A stretch of DNA of 64,000 bases from Chloroflexota bacterium (GCA_016875735.1 VGOW01000002.1:62001-126000), one strand, 5' to 3'. Positions 33,840 through 42,856 are shown, numbered from the stretch's first letter. Numbers and translations: made by a program. Notes: generated from the sequence alone by a model not told the origin.

Positions 33840-34588
33840 CAGCCTTGCTTTCCATTCAAGGAGTAAGTAGGCGTTTCGGCGGTTTGCAGGCATTGACCGA
33901 CGTGACATTCGATCTGCCGCCCAACCAAATTCTGGGGCTCATCGGCCCCAACGGCGCGGGCAAAACCACGCTGTTCAACGCCATCAACGGAGTCTTTCCC
34001 CCCAACGAAGGCCGGGTGATGTTTCGAGGCAAAGACATCACCGGGCTTCCGCCGTATGAAGTAGCGCGACTGGGAATGGCGCGAACCCATCAGATCGTGC
34101 AGCCCCTCAATGAACTGACCGTGCGCGACAACGTGATGGTCGGAGCCTGCTTCGGGCGGCACAACCACGGATTGGCCGAAGCGCGGCGGGTGGCCGACGA
34201 GGTGATGGCGCGAGTGGGCCTCGCGCCCCGCGCCGACTTGCTAGCCGGCAGCCTGAACGTAGCGCAGAAAAAACGCCTCGAACTGGCCCGCGCGCTGGCC
34301 GCGCAACCGCATCTGCTTTTGCTCGATGAAGTGTTGGCGGGACTCAACCCCACCGAAATCGCCGAGATGGTGCAGACGGTGCGCAAGATTCGCGATCAGG
34401 GAATCACGATTCTGATGATCGAACACGTGATGCACGCTGTCATGAATCTATCCGATTTCATCATCGTGTTGGACTTTGGGCAAGTGATTGCGCGCGGCAC
34501 GCCCAAAGAAGTGGCCGAGAGCCCGAAAGTGATCGAGGCGTACTTCGGCGACCCGAAACTGGCGGAGCAGCTAAAACTTTCAGATTGA
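33836..34588 (+). CDS. livG: Branched-chain amino acid ABC transporter ATPase LivG
   Basis: 250 residues. Walker A is GPNGAGKTTLFNAING and the Q-loop region is THQIVQPLNELTVRDN. The signature motif reads LNVAQKKRLELARALA, where the usual LSGGQ is replaced by LNVAQ, a substitution worth noting. Walker B is LLLLDEVLAGLNPTE and the switch His is in MIEHVMHAV. The C-terminal IEAYFGD is typical of LivG. It overlaps livM by 4 nt. Confidence 0.93.
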   Translation: MTALLSIQGVSRRFGGLQALTDVTFDLPPNQILGLIGPNGAGKTTLFNAINGVFPPNEGRVMFRGKDITGLPPYEVARLGMARTHQIVQPLNELTVRDNVMVGACFGRHNHGLAEARRVADEVMARVGLAPRADLLAGSLNVAQKKRLELARALAAQPHLLLLDEVLAGLNPTEIAEMVQTVRKIRDQGITILMIEHVMHAVMNLSDFIIVLDFGQVIARGTPKEVAESPKVIEAYFGDPKLAEQLKLSD

Positions 34589-34652
34589 CGATTTTAGATT
34601 GCGGATTTGGAAAGCCCCACAATCTGCAATCTGCAATCCAACATCAGCAATC
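34583..34652. repeat. GATTGCGGATT / AATCTGCAATC inverted repeat spacer
   Basis: The livG-livF gap starts with TTAGATTGCGGATTTG and ends with CAATCTGCAATCTGCAATCC, arms of an imperfect hairpin built of short units. It resembles the GATTGCT run before selD. Confidence 0.6.
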
Positions 34653-34657
34653 ACACC

Positions 34658-35368
34658 ATGGCTCTTCTCGAAATCAACGACCTCAGCTCAGGCTACGGCG
34701 AACTGCAAATTCTGTGGGGCGCGGGGCTTCGGCTCGAAAGCGGCAAGCTGACCGCGCTCGTCGGGTCGAACGGCGCGGGCAAAACGACCCTGCTGCGCAC
34801 GCTCATGGGACTCGTGCGCCCGTGGGGCGGCGCGATCTCCTTCGATGGGCAAACGATCACTTCGCTCTCGGCCCACGCCAAAGCCGATTTGGGTCTGGCT
34901 CTGGTTCCCGAAGGACGGCAATTGTTCACCGACATGACGGTGTACGAGAATTTAGAATTGGGCGCCGCCGCGCAACGGGGGCGGCCGCACTTCAAGCGCA
35001 ACATCGAGCGCGTCTTCGAGATTCTCCCCCGGTTGAAGGAGCGTGTGAATCAGAAAGCAGGCACCATGAGCGGCGGCGAACAACAAATGCTGGCGGTGGC
35101 CCGCGGGATCATGGCCGAGCCGCGCATCCTCATGTTCGACGAACTGTCGCTGGGGCTCTCGCCCATCCTCACTCTCAGCCTGTTCGAGACTCTGCGCAAA
35201 CTGAAGAGTGAAGGCCTGACGATGCTGCTGGTGGAGCAAAACGTGCACATGGCGCTGGCTGTGAGCGATTACGCCTTTGTGTTGAGCGAAGGGCGCGTGA
35301 CCATCGAGGGCGAGGCCAGAGCGCTTGCCCAAAACCCCGAAGTGCGGAAAGCCTATTTGGGCATCTGA
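34658..35368 (+). CDS. livF: Branched-chain amino acid ABC transporter ATPase LivF
   Basis: 236 residues from ATG 34658 (MALLEINDLSSGYGEL). Walker A is GSNGAGKTTLLRTLMG, the LivF-type region is LGLALVPEGRQLFTDMTVYE, the signature is MSGGEQQMLAVARGIM, and Walker B is RILMFDELSLGLSP. The switch His lies in LLVEQNVHMALAV, also LivF-like. An upstream in-frame extension (34607) is repeat sequence and rejected. It ends the liv operon. Confidence 0.95.
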   Translation: MALLEINDLSSGYGELQILWGAGLRLESGKLTALVGSNGAGKTTLLRTLMGLVRPWGGAISFDGQTITSLSAHAKADLGLALVPEGRQLFTDMTVYENLELGAAAQRGRPHFKRNIERVFEILPRLKERVNQKAGTMSGGEQQMLAVARGIMAEPRILMFDELSLGLSPILTLSLFETLRKLKSEGLTMLLVEQNVHMALAVSDYAFVLSEGRVTIEGEARALAQNPEVRKAYLGI

Positions 35369-35397
35369 GAACTGCGCAGCACAGCGACGGAATACGC

Positions 35398-35403
35398 TAT
35401 AAT
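35398..35403 (+). promoter_or_regulatory. -10 box of the GT-C/zinc-ribbon/scpA operon, leaderless type
   Basis: TATAAT ends 8 nt before GTG 35412, with no ribosome-binding site between. Transcription should start at or next to the start codon. Confidence 0.6.
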
Positions 35404-35411
35404 CCGCCGCC

Positions 35412-36983
35412 GTGACCCAGCGCCCTCTCAAAATCGTCGGCGGCGTTCTGCTCGGACTGACGATCCTCCTCTATCTCGGCTACTTCCTCATCTATCTTCG
35501 ATACACTGCCGCGCTGTTGCAGTTCCCGTTTGATTACGATCAGGGCGAGGGCTTCGAGTTGAACGACTCGGTGCTGTTCGCGCGCGGCGAGTGGCCGTAC
35601 CGTAGCAACGAGGTCTATCCGTTCTACGCCTCGAACTATCCGCCTCTCTATCATCTCTTCCTGGCGCCGTTCGTGTGGGTCTTCGGCCCGGCCTATTGGT
35701 ATGGACGGCTGTTTTCGTTCCTCAGCACACTCGTGGCCGCCGGGGCGATTGCCTTCGCCGTTCATCGCGCGGCGCGCGACAAGCCGATCAGCCTCGTGAG
35801 CGGCTTGGCTTTCCTCGCCTCGAATTACGTTTATCATATCGGCCCGTTGTTCCGCCAACATATTTCGATGGTGATGTTCGAGACTCTGGCTGTGGTGATT
35901 CTCGCGCCGCTCGCCCGCGCCGATACGCCCGCCGAACGAAAACGATTGGCGCTCGCACTGCTGTGTTTGCTGGCCGCCGGGTACACGAAGCAGTTGGCCT
36001 ATGCAACGGTGGCGGTCTCCCTTTTGTTCATCATCGGTCGCGGGGTTAAACGCGGCCTCATCGTCGCCGTCGGCTTCGCGGCAGTGGCGGCGTCCATTTT
36101 CGGATCCATCAATCTCGCTACCGGCGGCCAATGGTGGATCAATATCATCCTCGCCAATATCAATGAGTTCATTCCCGGCCAGATGGAAGGGTTGTATCGC
36201 CAATGGTTTGAGCTGCACGCAGCCTTGATCGTGTTGTCAATTCTGTTCGTGGTGTTTGCCTTCGCCACGGCGCGGCGCGCGGGCGACGGGAGCAATGTGT
36301 TGTATGCGTTGTGGTTCGTGGCGGCGGCGGCCAACGGGGCGCTGGCCGGGAAGTGGGGCGCGGGCGAATCGTATTTCATGACTTCGATTGCGGCGATGTG
36401 CATTTGCGCCGGGATGATGTTGGCCGAGTGGCGGCGTGACGCGGTGAGGAGGGGGCCGCTGTATCAGTGGGGAGCGGCAATCCTCATTCCCTACCTTTTA
36501 ATCTCGCAGGCTGGCCGTCTTGTGCATATGCCCACGCAGGGCCGACTCTTCGAGCCGCTGGCGCGATGGCTGAACTTGCCCACCGACTCGCCGTATTACG
36601 ACTCTCAGGGGTATACTCAGTTGGGGAGGCCGCCCAACGCGATTGATATTGAGCAGGGTTATAAAATTCTTTCATACACCCGCGCCGCCGATGGGCCGGT
36701 GATGACGGAGGAAGCATCGTTCTCACTGCTGGCAGGCAAAGAGCAAGTGGGCAACCCCACGCAGCTGCTCAACTTGGCGAAGAACAGTATGCTGGATTCG
36801 AGCGCGATGGTGAAGATGATTGATGAGCGTGCCTTCGACCTCATCGTGCTCAAAGCCGAGTTCTATCCGCGCCCGGTGCTGATCGCCATCGGCCAAAACT
36901 ACGAGTCGGTCGAAACCATCATCATGAACGGATTCAATTACCGGGTGCTCAAACCGAAAGCGGAGGGGAACGATGCTCCATGA
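35412..36983 (+). CDS. Polytopic membrane protein, GT39/GT-C-like
   Basis: 523 residues from GTG 35412. About eleven membrane helices. The first outer loop has FPFDYDQGEGFELNDSVLFA, with acidic residues like those that bind donor phosphate or act as base in GT-C enzymes, followed by YASNYPPLYHLFLAPF. The soluble C-terminal part is about 100 residues. Target and donor are unknown. It overlaps the next gene, a zinc-ribbon protein, by 11 nt and is thus linked to scpA. Confidence 0.78.
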   Translation: MTQRPLKIVGGVLLGLTILLYLGYFLIYLRYTAALLQFPFDYDQGEGFELNDSVLFARGEWPYRSNEVYPFYASNYPPLYHLFLAPFVWVFGPAYWYGRLFSFLSTLVAAGAIAFAVHRAARDKPISLVSGLAFLASNYVYHIGPLFRQHISMVMFETLAVVILAPLARADTPAERKRLALALLCLLAAGYTKQLAYATVAVSLLFIIGRGVKRGLIVAVGFAAVAASIFGSINLATGGQWWINIILANINEFIPGQMEGLYRQWFELHAALIVLSILFVVFAFATARRAGDGSNVLYALWFVAAAANGALAGKWGAGESYFMTSIAAMCICAGMMLAEWRRDAVRRGPLYQWGAAILIPYLLISQAGRLVHMPTQGRLFEPLARWLNLPTDSPYYDSQGYTQLGRPPNAIDIEQGYKILSYTRAADGPVMTEEASFSLLAGKEQVGNPTQLLNLAKNSMLDSSAMVKMIDERAFDLIVLKAEFYPRPVLIAIGQNYESVETIIMNGFNYRVLKPKAEGNDAP

Positions 36984-37518
36984 ACTATCCTGCCCCAAGT
37001 GCGGCGCGCCGGGCCTCGAAGCCCATCAGCCCAACGGCATTGTGGTGTGCCGACACTGCGGCAACCAATTCGCCGACGACGGCCAGATTGCCTGCCCGCA
37101 CTGCGAATCGATCAACCCGCCCGACGCCGACTTCTGCCACAAGTGCGGCGACAAACTGAAGCGCACCTGCCCGGCCTGCGGCGGCGAAAACTGGATGGGC
37201 GCCGATTACTGCGCGGCCTGCGGGCACAACCTCGACGCCATCGCCTCGATGGCGAACCGGCACACGCAAGGCTTCAAAGGCACACTGCAACAACAGCGCG
37301 AACTGGCCAACCTGCTCAAGGCCGAAGAGGAATCTTCGAGCCAAAAACGAATGGCTGACCTTTGGGACATTGAAAAGCGGCGGCAGGCCAATTTGGAGCA
37401 TCAGCGCGCACGCCTGCGCGCCGAACAAAACGTTCTGCTATTCATCGCTATCGCCATCGGCGCAGTGTTTGTGTTTGCCGTTGCCGGAGCACTGTTTCTA
37501 TTCGTTCTTGCGAAGTGA
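36973..37518 (+). CDS. Multiple zinc-ribbon protein with coiled coil and C-terminal membrane anchor
   Basis: 181 residues. Eight CxxC pairs are present (CPKC, CRHC, CPHC, CHKC, CPAC, CAAC among them) in residues 8-85, forming double zinc ribbons. A charged helical stretch with probable coiled coil (about 100-155) precedes one membrane helix (about 157-178). The function is not known; such proteins may scaffold complexes at the membrane. It overlaps the GT-C gene by 11 nt and scpA by 4 nt (GTGA). Confidence 0.8.
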   Translation: MLHELSCPKCGAPGLEAHQPNGIVVCRHCGNQFADDGQIACPHCESINPPDADFCHKCGDKLKRTCPACGGENWMGADYCAACGHNLDAIASMANRHTQGFKGTLQQQRELANLLKAEEESSSQKRMADLWDIEKRRQANLEHQRARLRAEQNVLLFIAIAIGAVFVFAVAGALFLFVLAK

Positions 37519-38348
37519 CCGACTCCCTCTCTTTCAAATCGCCGCCGTTCCCCGTCACCCTGCCGGTGTACCAAGGCCCGCTCGATCTGCTGTTGCAGCT
37601 CATCGAACGCGAGGAACTCGACATCACCAAAATTGCGCTGGCGCAAGTCACCGATCAATACCTCGCTCATGTGCGAGCGATGGAGCGCCAAAACCTGCAA
37701 GACATCGCCGACTTCCTCATCATCGCCGCCAGACTCCTGCTCATCAAATCCGAAGCCCTCCTGCCGCGCCCGCCCGAACGCGCCCCCGGCGAAGAAGACC
37801 CCGGCGACGAACTCGCCCGCCAACTGATCCTCTACAAGAAATACAAAGAGATCGCCGCCGCACTGCACGAACGCGAAGCCGCCGGACTGCGCACCTTCCT
37901 CCGCACCGCCGCCCCGCCCAAACTGGAAGCCAAACTCGATCTCTCGAATCTCACAACGGCAGATTTATGGGCCGCCGTCACCCGCGCCCTCTCCCTCATG
38001 CCCGACGCGCCGTCGGTATCGTCGGTGGTGGCCCCGCCCAAAATCACCATCCGCGACAAAATCAAACGAATCCAACACGCCCTCCGCGTCGAGGGCCGCG
38101 CGCGATTCTTCGATCTGCTTCACGAAGCCACGACGCGAGTCGAAATCGTGGTCACATTTCTGGCCGTGTTGGAATTGGTGAAACAGCGGCGGGTGGTCGC
38201 CGCGCAGGGAAAAGTCTTCGGCGACATCGTCATCGAGCCGGTGGGCGACTGGATCAACGACGACTCGATTCGGATTTATTCGGAAATGGAATCTAACGGC
38301 GAGGAAACGGACTCCGCCGCCACACCCGAACCGCCAACCCCAGCATAG
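37515..38348 (+). CDS. scpA: Segregation and condensation protein A (ScpA)
   Basis: 277 residues from GTG 37515. ScpA is the kleisin of the bacterial SMC condensin. The N-terminal helical domain reads VYQGPLDLLLQLIEREELDI followed by TKIALAQVTDQYL, the signature of the family, with DIADFLIIAARLLLIKSEAL after it. The C-terminal winged helix has RARFFDLLHEATTRVEIVVT and FLAVLELVKQRRV. A Pro/Thr/Ser-rich tail follows. scpB, its usual neighbour, is not in the window. Its last 56 nt overlap the 3' end of the convergent VanZ-like gene. Confidence 0.95.
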   Translation: MTDSLSFKSPPFPVTLPVYQGPLDLLLQLIEREELDITKIALAQVTDQYLAHVRAMERQNLQDIADFLIIAARLLLIKSEALLPRPPERAPGEEDPGDELARQLILYKKYKEIAAALHEREAAGLRTFLRTAAPPKLEAKLDLSNLTTADLWAAVTRALSLMPDAPSVSSVVAPPKITIRDKIKRIQHALRVEGRARFFDLLHEATTRVEIVVTFLAVLELVKQRRVVAAQGKVFGDIVIEPVGDWINDDSIRIYSEMESNGEETDSAATPEPPTPA

Positions 38349-38670
38349 CCCCCGCCGCATCCACGCCCACATCCCACGCGCTCGCGCCCCGCCCCGCCAC
38401 AAACGATTGGTGATGCTCGTCGCTCATCGCGTACAGCACGGTGAGCGCAAATGCCCACGCCACATGCGCGCGCGCCAACGGCGCAGAACCGCGGGCGCCC
38501 CTCAACATTGCCGCCGCCAACAGCCCGTAGCCGATCATGTGCCCGCCCTTCTTCGCCAGCAAATCCCATAAACCAAAATTGGGAAGATCATCCGATGGCT
38601 GAGACGAGGCAATGAAAATGGCGATCATGATCGCCAACGCCGGCCCCCAACGCCATAACATCGATCGCAT
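38293..38670 (-). CDS. VanZ-like membrane protein
   Basis: 125 residues from ATG 38670 (MRSMLWRWGPALAIM); a TTG start 30 nt earlier is possible. About four membrane helices with the VanZ pattern: IAIFIASSQPSD after helix 1, KKGGHMIGYGLLA in the second helix, and LYAMSDEHHQSFVAGRGASA followed by WDVGVDAAGA, where the Asp-Glu-x-x-Q and D..D motifs are usual. VanZ-family proteins are small membrane proteins, some giving low teicoplanin resistance, most of unknown role. The 3' end overlaps scpA on the other strand. Confidence 0.88.
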   Translation of the reverse strand: MRSMLWRWGPALAIMIAIFIASSQPSDDLPNFGLWDLLAKKGGHMIGYGLLAAAMLRGARGSAPLARAHVAWAFALTVLYAMSDEHHQSFVAGRGASAWDVGVDAAGAMLGLAVRVWRRSPFPRR

Positions 38671-38756
38671 CTTGTCCACCACAAAGCCCCGAGAGCTCAA
38701 AGGCGCACGAAGTTTCTTTGGATTCTACTTTGTGACTTTGCGCCTTGGTGATGAAT

Positions 38757-40934
38757 TCACCGCTCCACTCGAATCTGCGCCAGCGCAATGTGATCGCCGA
38801 TCTCGTGCCCGTCGTCGGCCAGCACAACCAGCCGCGTCTGCCCCGCATCGGAAACGCGAGTGAGGCCGAACTCCAACGTGTATTGCCCCGTTGGCGTGTC
38901 GGGCGCGAGAACGATCCGGCGCGCCTCCGACTGATTCGCATTTACCGGCCATTCGGTGATCGGCGGCGTGATGATCGAATCGGCGATGGCCCAAATTTGC
39001 CCATCCGCGCCGACGACGTGAGCATAGGCCCAATAATCGGAGTCGGCGGCCGCCGCGCGCCAATGGGTCGTGAGCAGCAAAGTGTCCCCCGGCGCGATCA
39101 CGCGCCGGTCGAGCGCGTACCCGATCAGCGCCATTCGATTCTCAAAATTGATCGCCATCGGATTCGGCGCGCCGCCGACTCGCGACTGGAGATCGATCCG
39201 CCCCAGCGTGAGCGCGTCGGCATCTCCAACGATCAACGGGCGGGACTCCGACGCATTCCACAACCCAACGCGCACGGCGAGCGTTTCGGGCGCGTAGGCG
39301 GTGTCGGGGATGAAAACGCGATAGGTGTCGGCGAAAGTTTGGTTTGCGATCCACGTCGTCGTCACCGCCGAACCGAGCCCGGGATATGTATCACGCTGCG
39401 CGGCGATGATCCCCTGCGAGTCCACGAAATGCACGAAGGTTTGCAGGGGCGTCGCCGTCTGCGCCAGCGGCCGCCAGTACACGGTCACATCGACTCGGTC
39501 GCCGCTGTGCGCGGCGCGGGTCGAGAGTCGGTAGCCCACGATCTCCGCCGCGCCTTCGAAGTTTGCCGAGATCGGAGTCGCATCGGCGGGGAGCGCCGCA
39601 ATGGCGTGAGGGTAAGCAAAGGCCGAGTCGAGATACGAAAGGGAAAAAAGAGAAAAGAGGAACTCCAAACTACAAACCACAAAAATCAAAGCGGGCAGGC
39701 GTTGAGGCAACAGACTCCGCCATCCGACGACGAGAAAAAGCGCGAGCGCGGGGAAGGCGAAAAGGATGTGCCGCGCGTGCGCGGTGGCCGGGATGGTGAT
39801 CATGAGCGCGGCCCAGCCCGCCAGCGAAACGGCAATGGCGAGAAAGGCGATGAGCGCGGCGGGGGATCGCAATCGCGCTCGAGCCAACCCGATGAGAGCG
39901 AAGACGCACAACACGCCCCATGTTTGATACGCCCCATCGGGCAGAACGATCTGCCCGTAATCGAATCGCGCCCATACGGTTGTCCACGCATAGGGCAAGC
40001 CGGAGAGGGCTTCACGAATGAGTCGCGCGCGGTCGGCTTCGCCCGCCCACGCCGATTGATATTCGCTCAACCCCATCGGGTCGCCGGTCTGCAAATAGTT
40101 TCGCGCAAACCACCATCCGGCAATGGCAATCGCGATCATCGCGCACAGCGCCCCATGTCCAAACGCCCATCGCCAACGATCTTTTCGTGACGCACCGATC
40201 CAAAGGTAGGCCGCCGCCGCCGCCACTGCCAACACCGCCACCGAAACTTTGGACAGCACACCCAGCCCCAATGCCATGCCCAATCGGATCGCGCGCGCGC
40301 GAGTGGAGCCGCCTTGCGCGATGGCGGCAGACTCAGCCACCGCCCACGAGCCGAAGAAGGTCGCCGCCGCATCATTGTTCAGCGATGAGGCGCTGTGCAG
40401 AAGCGTGGGGTTGAAAGCCACGAAGGCCATCGCGCCGAGAGCGATGCGCGGCTGATCGGGAAACAGAATCCGACCAAGCCGATAGGCCATGAGCACGACC
40501 CCGAGTCCGAACACGGTGGAGAGCCAACGGGCAATGAACACAATGAGCGCCGCGCCGGATGAAAACGGCCAACGACCATCGGGCGCGTGGAGATATTGGT
40601 TTTTGTTGTCGGCGGAAGGCTCGAAATAGCGAAAGCCCCAGAACGGGTTGATGGCTGGCGAGTGGTCGGGGCCGGGGTCGGAGTGGATCGGCGAAGCGAG
40701 GAGCGCCGCGAGCGCGTAATACAGCGGCGGGTGATGCGCCTGCAATTCTTTCGACGTTTCCACCGACACGGGCGGCAGTGCGCGATTGAGGGCGAGGTAT
40801 CGCGCGTATCGAAAGTGTCGAATTTCGTCGGTGGCTTCGAAGGGCGGGTTGGCGAAACCGTAGGCCAATGCGAGGGCGATGAAAGCAACGGCGATGGCGG
40901 CGGCCAAGCGATGAGGCGACAATCGAGTGAGCAT
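38757..40934 (-). CDS. DUF2142 polytopic membrane protein
   Basis: 725 residues. About twelve membrane helices. The N-terminal outer loop reads YGFANPPFEATDEIRHFRYA and AHHPPLYYALAALL, characteristic of DUF2142, whose acidic DE pair recalls GT-C catalytic residues. The C-terminal 250 residues form two beta-sandwich-like units with WRPLAQTATPLQTFVHFVDS and similar WRAAAADSDYWAYAHVV, possibly carbohydrate-binding. A probable repeat (TTTGTGGTTTGTAGTTTGG on the minus strand, near 39665-39690) lies in frame in a membrane segment. ATG 40934 follows TATAAT by 14 nt, so the leader is very short. Confidence 0.85.
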   Translation of the reverse strand: MLTRLSPHRLAAAIAVAFIALALAYGFANPPFEATDEIRHFRYARYLALNRALPPVSVETSKELQAHHPPLYYALAALLASPIHSDPGPDHSPAINPFWGFRYFEPSADNKNQYLHAPDGRWPFSSGAALIVFIARWLSTVFGLGVVLMAYRLGRILFPDQPRIALGAMAFVAFNPTLLHSASSLNNDAAATFFGSWAVAESAAIAQGGSTRARAIRLGMALGLGVLSKVSVAVLAVAAAAAYLWIGASRKDRWRWAFGHGALCAMIAIAIAGWWFARNYLQTGDPMGLSEYQSAWAGEADRARLIREALSGLPYAWTTVWARFDYGQIVLPDGAYQTWGVLCVFALIGLARARLRSPAALIAFLAIAVSLAGWAALMITIPATAHARHILFAFPALALFLVVGWRSLLPQRLPALIFVVCSLEFLFSLFSLSYLDSAFAYPHAIAALPADATPISANFEGAAEIVGYRLSTRAAHSGDRVDVTVYWRPLAQTATPLQTFVHFVDSQGIIAAQRDTYPGLGSAVTTTWIANQTFADTYRVFIPDTAYAPETLAVRVGLWNASESRPLIVGDADALTLGRIDLQSRVGGAPNPMAINFENRMALIGYALDRRVIAPGDTLLLTTHWRAAAADSDYWAYAHVVGADGQIWAIADSIITPPITEWPVNANQSEARRIVLAPDTPTGQYTLEFGLTRVSDAGQTRLVVLADDGHEIGDHIALAQIRVER

Positions 40935-40948
40935 TCGTTTCCGGCGGC

Positions 40949-40954
40949 ATTATA
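40949..40954 (-). promoter_or_regulatory. -10 box of the DUF2142 gene
   Basis: TATAAT on the minus strand ends 14 nt before ATG 40934. It is back-to-back with the -10 box of the divergent GT39 gene at 40970-40975, so the two promoters overlap. Confidence 0.55.
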
Positions 40955-40969
40955 TCAAACGCGCTCTGT

Positions 40970-40975
40970 TATACT
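40970..40975 (+). promoter_or_regulatory. -10 box of the GT39 gene, leaderless type
   Basis: TATACT ends 6 nt before GTG 40982. No ribosome-binding site fits between, so a leaderless transcript is likely. Confidence 0.55.
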
Positions 40976-40981
40976 TTCGCC

Positions 40982-42832
40982 GTGCGCCGCCTCGCCCCAT
41001 TGATTTTCATCGTCGCCATCGGCTTCGCCCTGCGCGTTCACCTTCTCGGCCATCAAGAATTGCGCGGCGACGAAGGCTTCACCTGGAATTACATTCAGAA
41101 GCCGCCGCTCGAAATCGTCGCCACTATTATTCGCGAGGGCGATCCCCAGCCGCCTCTGCATTACTGGCTGCAGTGGGCGTGGGCGCAGTTCACCGGCGAC
41201 ACCGAATTTGCCATGCGAGCATGGTCGGCTCTGCTCAGTCTTCTGCTCGCGCCGCTCGTCTATCAAGTGGGACGCAAATTGTGGCGCGACGAAGTTGGAG
41301 TGATCGCCGCAGGCCTCACAGCCATTCACCCACAACAAGTATGGCTGGCGCAGGACGCGCGCAACATGTATCAACTCGCGCTCATCGCCCTGCTCATCGC
41401 CGCCTATCTTTTGCCTGAACTGATTCGCCGCACCTCGCGCGCGCATTGGCTGGGCTACGTTGCCTGCGGCGTCGTCGCCATGTACAGCCACTACTATTCG
41501 CTCTTCTTCCTCCTCGCGCACGGGGCATATGTCTTTACCCTCTCCCCTGTCCCGCGAGTTGTGCGCGGGACGGGGGAGGGTCGGGGAGGGGGTCGGGACT
41601 GGCTCGCCGCCGGACTCGCCATCGCCGCACTCGTCGCGCCGTGGGCCATCGTCATCCTTCCCGTGTACTCTCGCGGCCAACTCGCCGACCCCGGCTCACT
41701 CTCCTTCCTTCGATACACTGCTTCGATGGTTGGCGATCTCACCGCCGGGCCTGCTTTCCCCGAATCGGCGAAACTTATCGTCGCCCTCGCCTTCGCCGCC
41801 CTCTGCACCCTCGCCATCCTCTTCACCACCCAACCGCCCAACCACCCAACCATCCAACCACCTAACCACCCAACCGCCCAACCACCCACCCTCTACCTCC
41901 TCTCCGCCATCCTCATCCCCTTCATCGGCATCTATGCCATCGTCGCCGCGCGCGCCACACTCAACACCTTCTATTTTGTCTTCGCCTTCCCCGCCGCCTA
42001 CCTTCTCGCCGCAGGCGGCGCGCACACACTGCTCAAACGCAACCGACTCATCGGCGCAGGCATCGCCATCCTCGCCGTGATCACCTTCGGCATCGGTCTC
42101 AACAATCACTACCGCAATCCGCAATACAGCAAAACGCGCGGCATGAGAGAACTTGCCGCGCGCCTCGCCCAAGCCTCACAGCCCGGCGACATCTATCTCG
42201 CCAACACACCCGACCCGGCGCAAGTGTATTACCTCCGCCGACTCGGCCTCCCCTTCCACATGCAGCCCGGCTCCCCAAACTTCAACGCCGAGGCCCTCAA
42301 CGCCGAAATCGATTCGCTCCTCGCGCACCGCCTATGGTTCGCGCCCGCACGCACCGCGCAAGACCCAACCGGCTACGTCGAACAACGGCTATTGAATACG
42401 GCGATATTGGCCGAAGATGATCGCTTCGGGAAAATGCGGCTCATGTTGTTCCTGCCGCCGACGGCCTCCATTCCGATCAATGCCCGCTTCGCCGATGGAA
42501 TCCGACTCGTTGGCTACTACCTCACAGCGAACCGACTCACCCTCGCGTGGGCCGCCGACTCGACTCCCTCCGCTGATTACACCGTCTTCGTTCACGCCCT
42601 CGCCGCCGACACGTTCAACCTTTCCGGGCACGACTCGCCGCCGCACATCCCCACCTCGCAATGGCAACCGGGTCAGCTGATCGTGGACACGCACGAATTC
42701 GACATCCCAATCGATCAGCCCGTGACTCTCGTCGCCGGAATGTATTTGCCCGCGACGGGCGACCGCCTCGCGCTGGAAACCGAATCATTCGGGGAGCCCG
42801 ATGCGGCAATGGTGACAACGATCAATCCGTGA
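40982..42832 (+). CDS. GT39-type membrane glycosyltransferase with in-frame repeat inserts
   Basis: 616 residues from GTG 40982. The GT39 pattern appears in the first outer loop (HLLGHQELRGDEGFTWNYIQ) and QPPLHYWLQWAWAQFTGDTE. About ten membrane helices are followed by a soluble C-terminus of about 200 residues with a beta-sandwich-like end. Two inserts carry repeats known from intergenic spacers: residues encoded by 41540-41600 (VPRVVRGTGEGRGGGRD) and by 41827-41890 ([19 protein letters not shown]). Both keep the frame and fall in loops between helices. The sugar donor is probably polyprenyl-linked. Confidence 0.85.
   Translation: MRRLAPLIFIVAIGFALRVHLLGHQELRGDEGFTWNYIQKPPLEIVATIIREGDPQPPLHYWLQWAWAQFTGDTEFAMRAWSALLSLLLAPLVYQVGRKLWRDEVGVIAAGLTAIHPQQVWLAQDARNMYQLALIALLIAAYLLPELIRRTSRAHWLGYVACGVVAMYSHYYSLFFLLAHGAYVFTLSPVPRVVRGTGEGRGGGRDWLAAGLAIAALVAPWAIVILPVYSRGQLADPGSLSFLRYTASMVGDLTAGPAFPESAKLIVALAFAALCTLAILFTTQPPNHPTIQPPNHPTAQPPTLYLLSAILIPFIGIYAIVAARATLNTFYFVFAFPAAYLLAAGGAHTLLKRNRLIGAGIAILAVITFGIGLNNHYRNPQYSKTRGMRELAARLAQASQPGDIYLANTPDPAQVYYLRRLGLPFHMQPGSPNFNAEALNAEIDSLLAHRLWFAPARTAQDPTGYVEQRLLNTAILAEDDRFGKMRLMLFLPPTASIPINARFADGIRLVGYYLTANRLTLAWAADSTPSADYTVFVHALAADTFNLSGHDSPPHIPTSQWQPGQLIVDTHEFDIPIDQPVTLVAGMYLPATGDRLALETESFGEPDAAMVTTINP
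41540..41600. repeat. Family F GC-rich hairpin inside a coding region
   Basis: CCCTCTCCCCTGTCCCGCG and CGCGGGACGGGGGAGGG can pair, as in the intergenic element at 11806-11920. It encodes a Gly/Arg-rich loop in the GT39 protein. Confidence 0.65.
41827..41890. repeat. Family E CCAACCACC repeat inside a coding region
   Basis: About seven CCAACCACC-like 9-nt units lie in frame and encode Pro/Asn/His/Thr-rich sequence in a loop of the GT39 protein. The same unit forms the pncA-pncB spacer at 23228-23253. Confidence 0.75.
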
Positions 42833-42856
42833 ATGCCGCCTCCTTTCACTGCAAAC

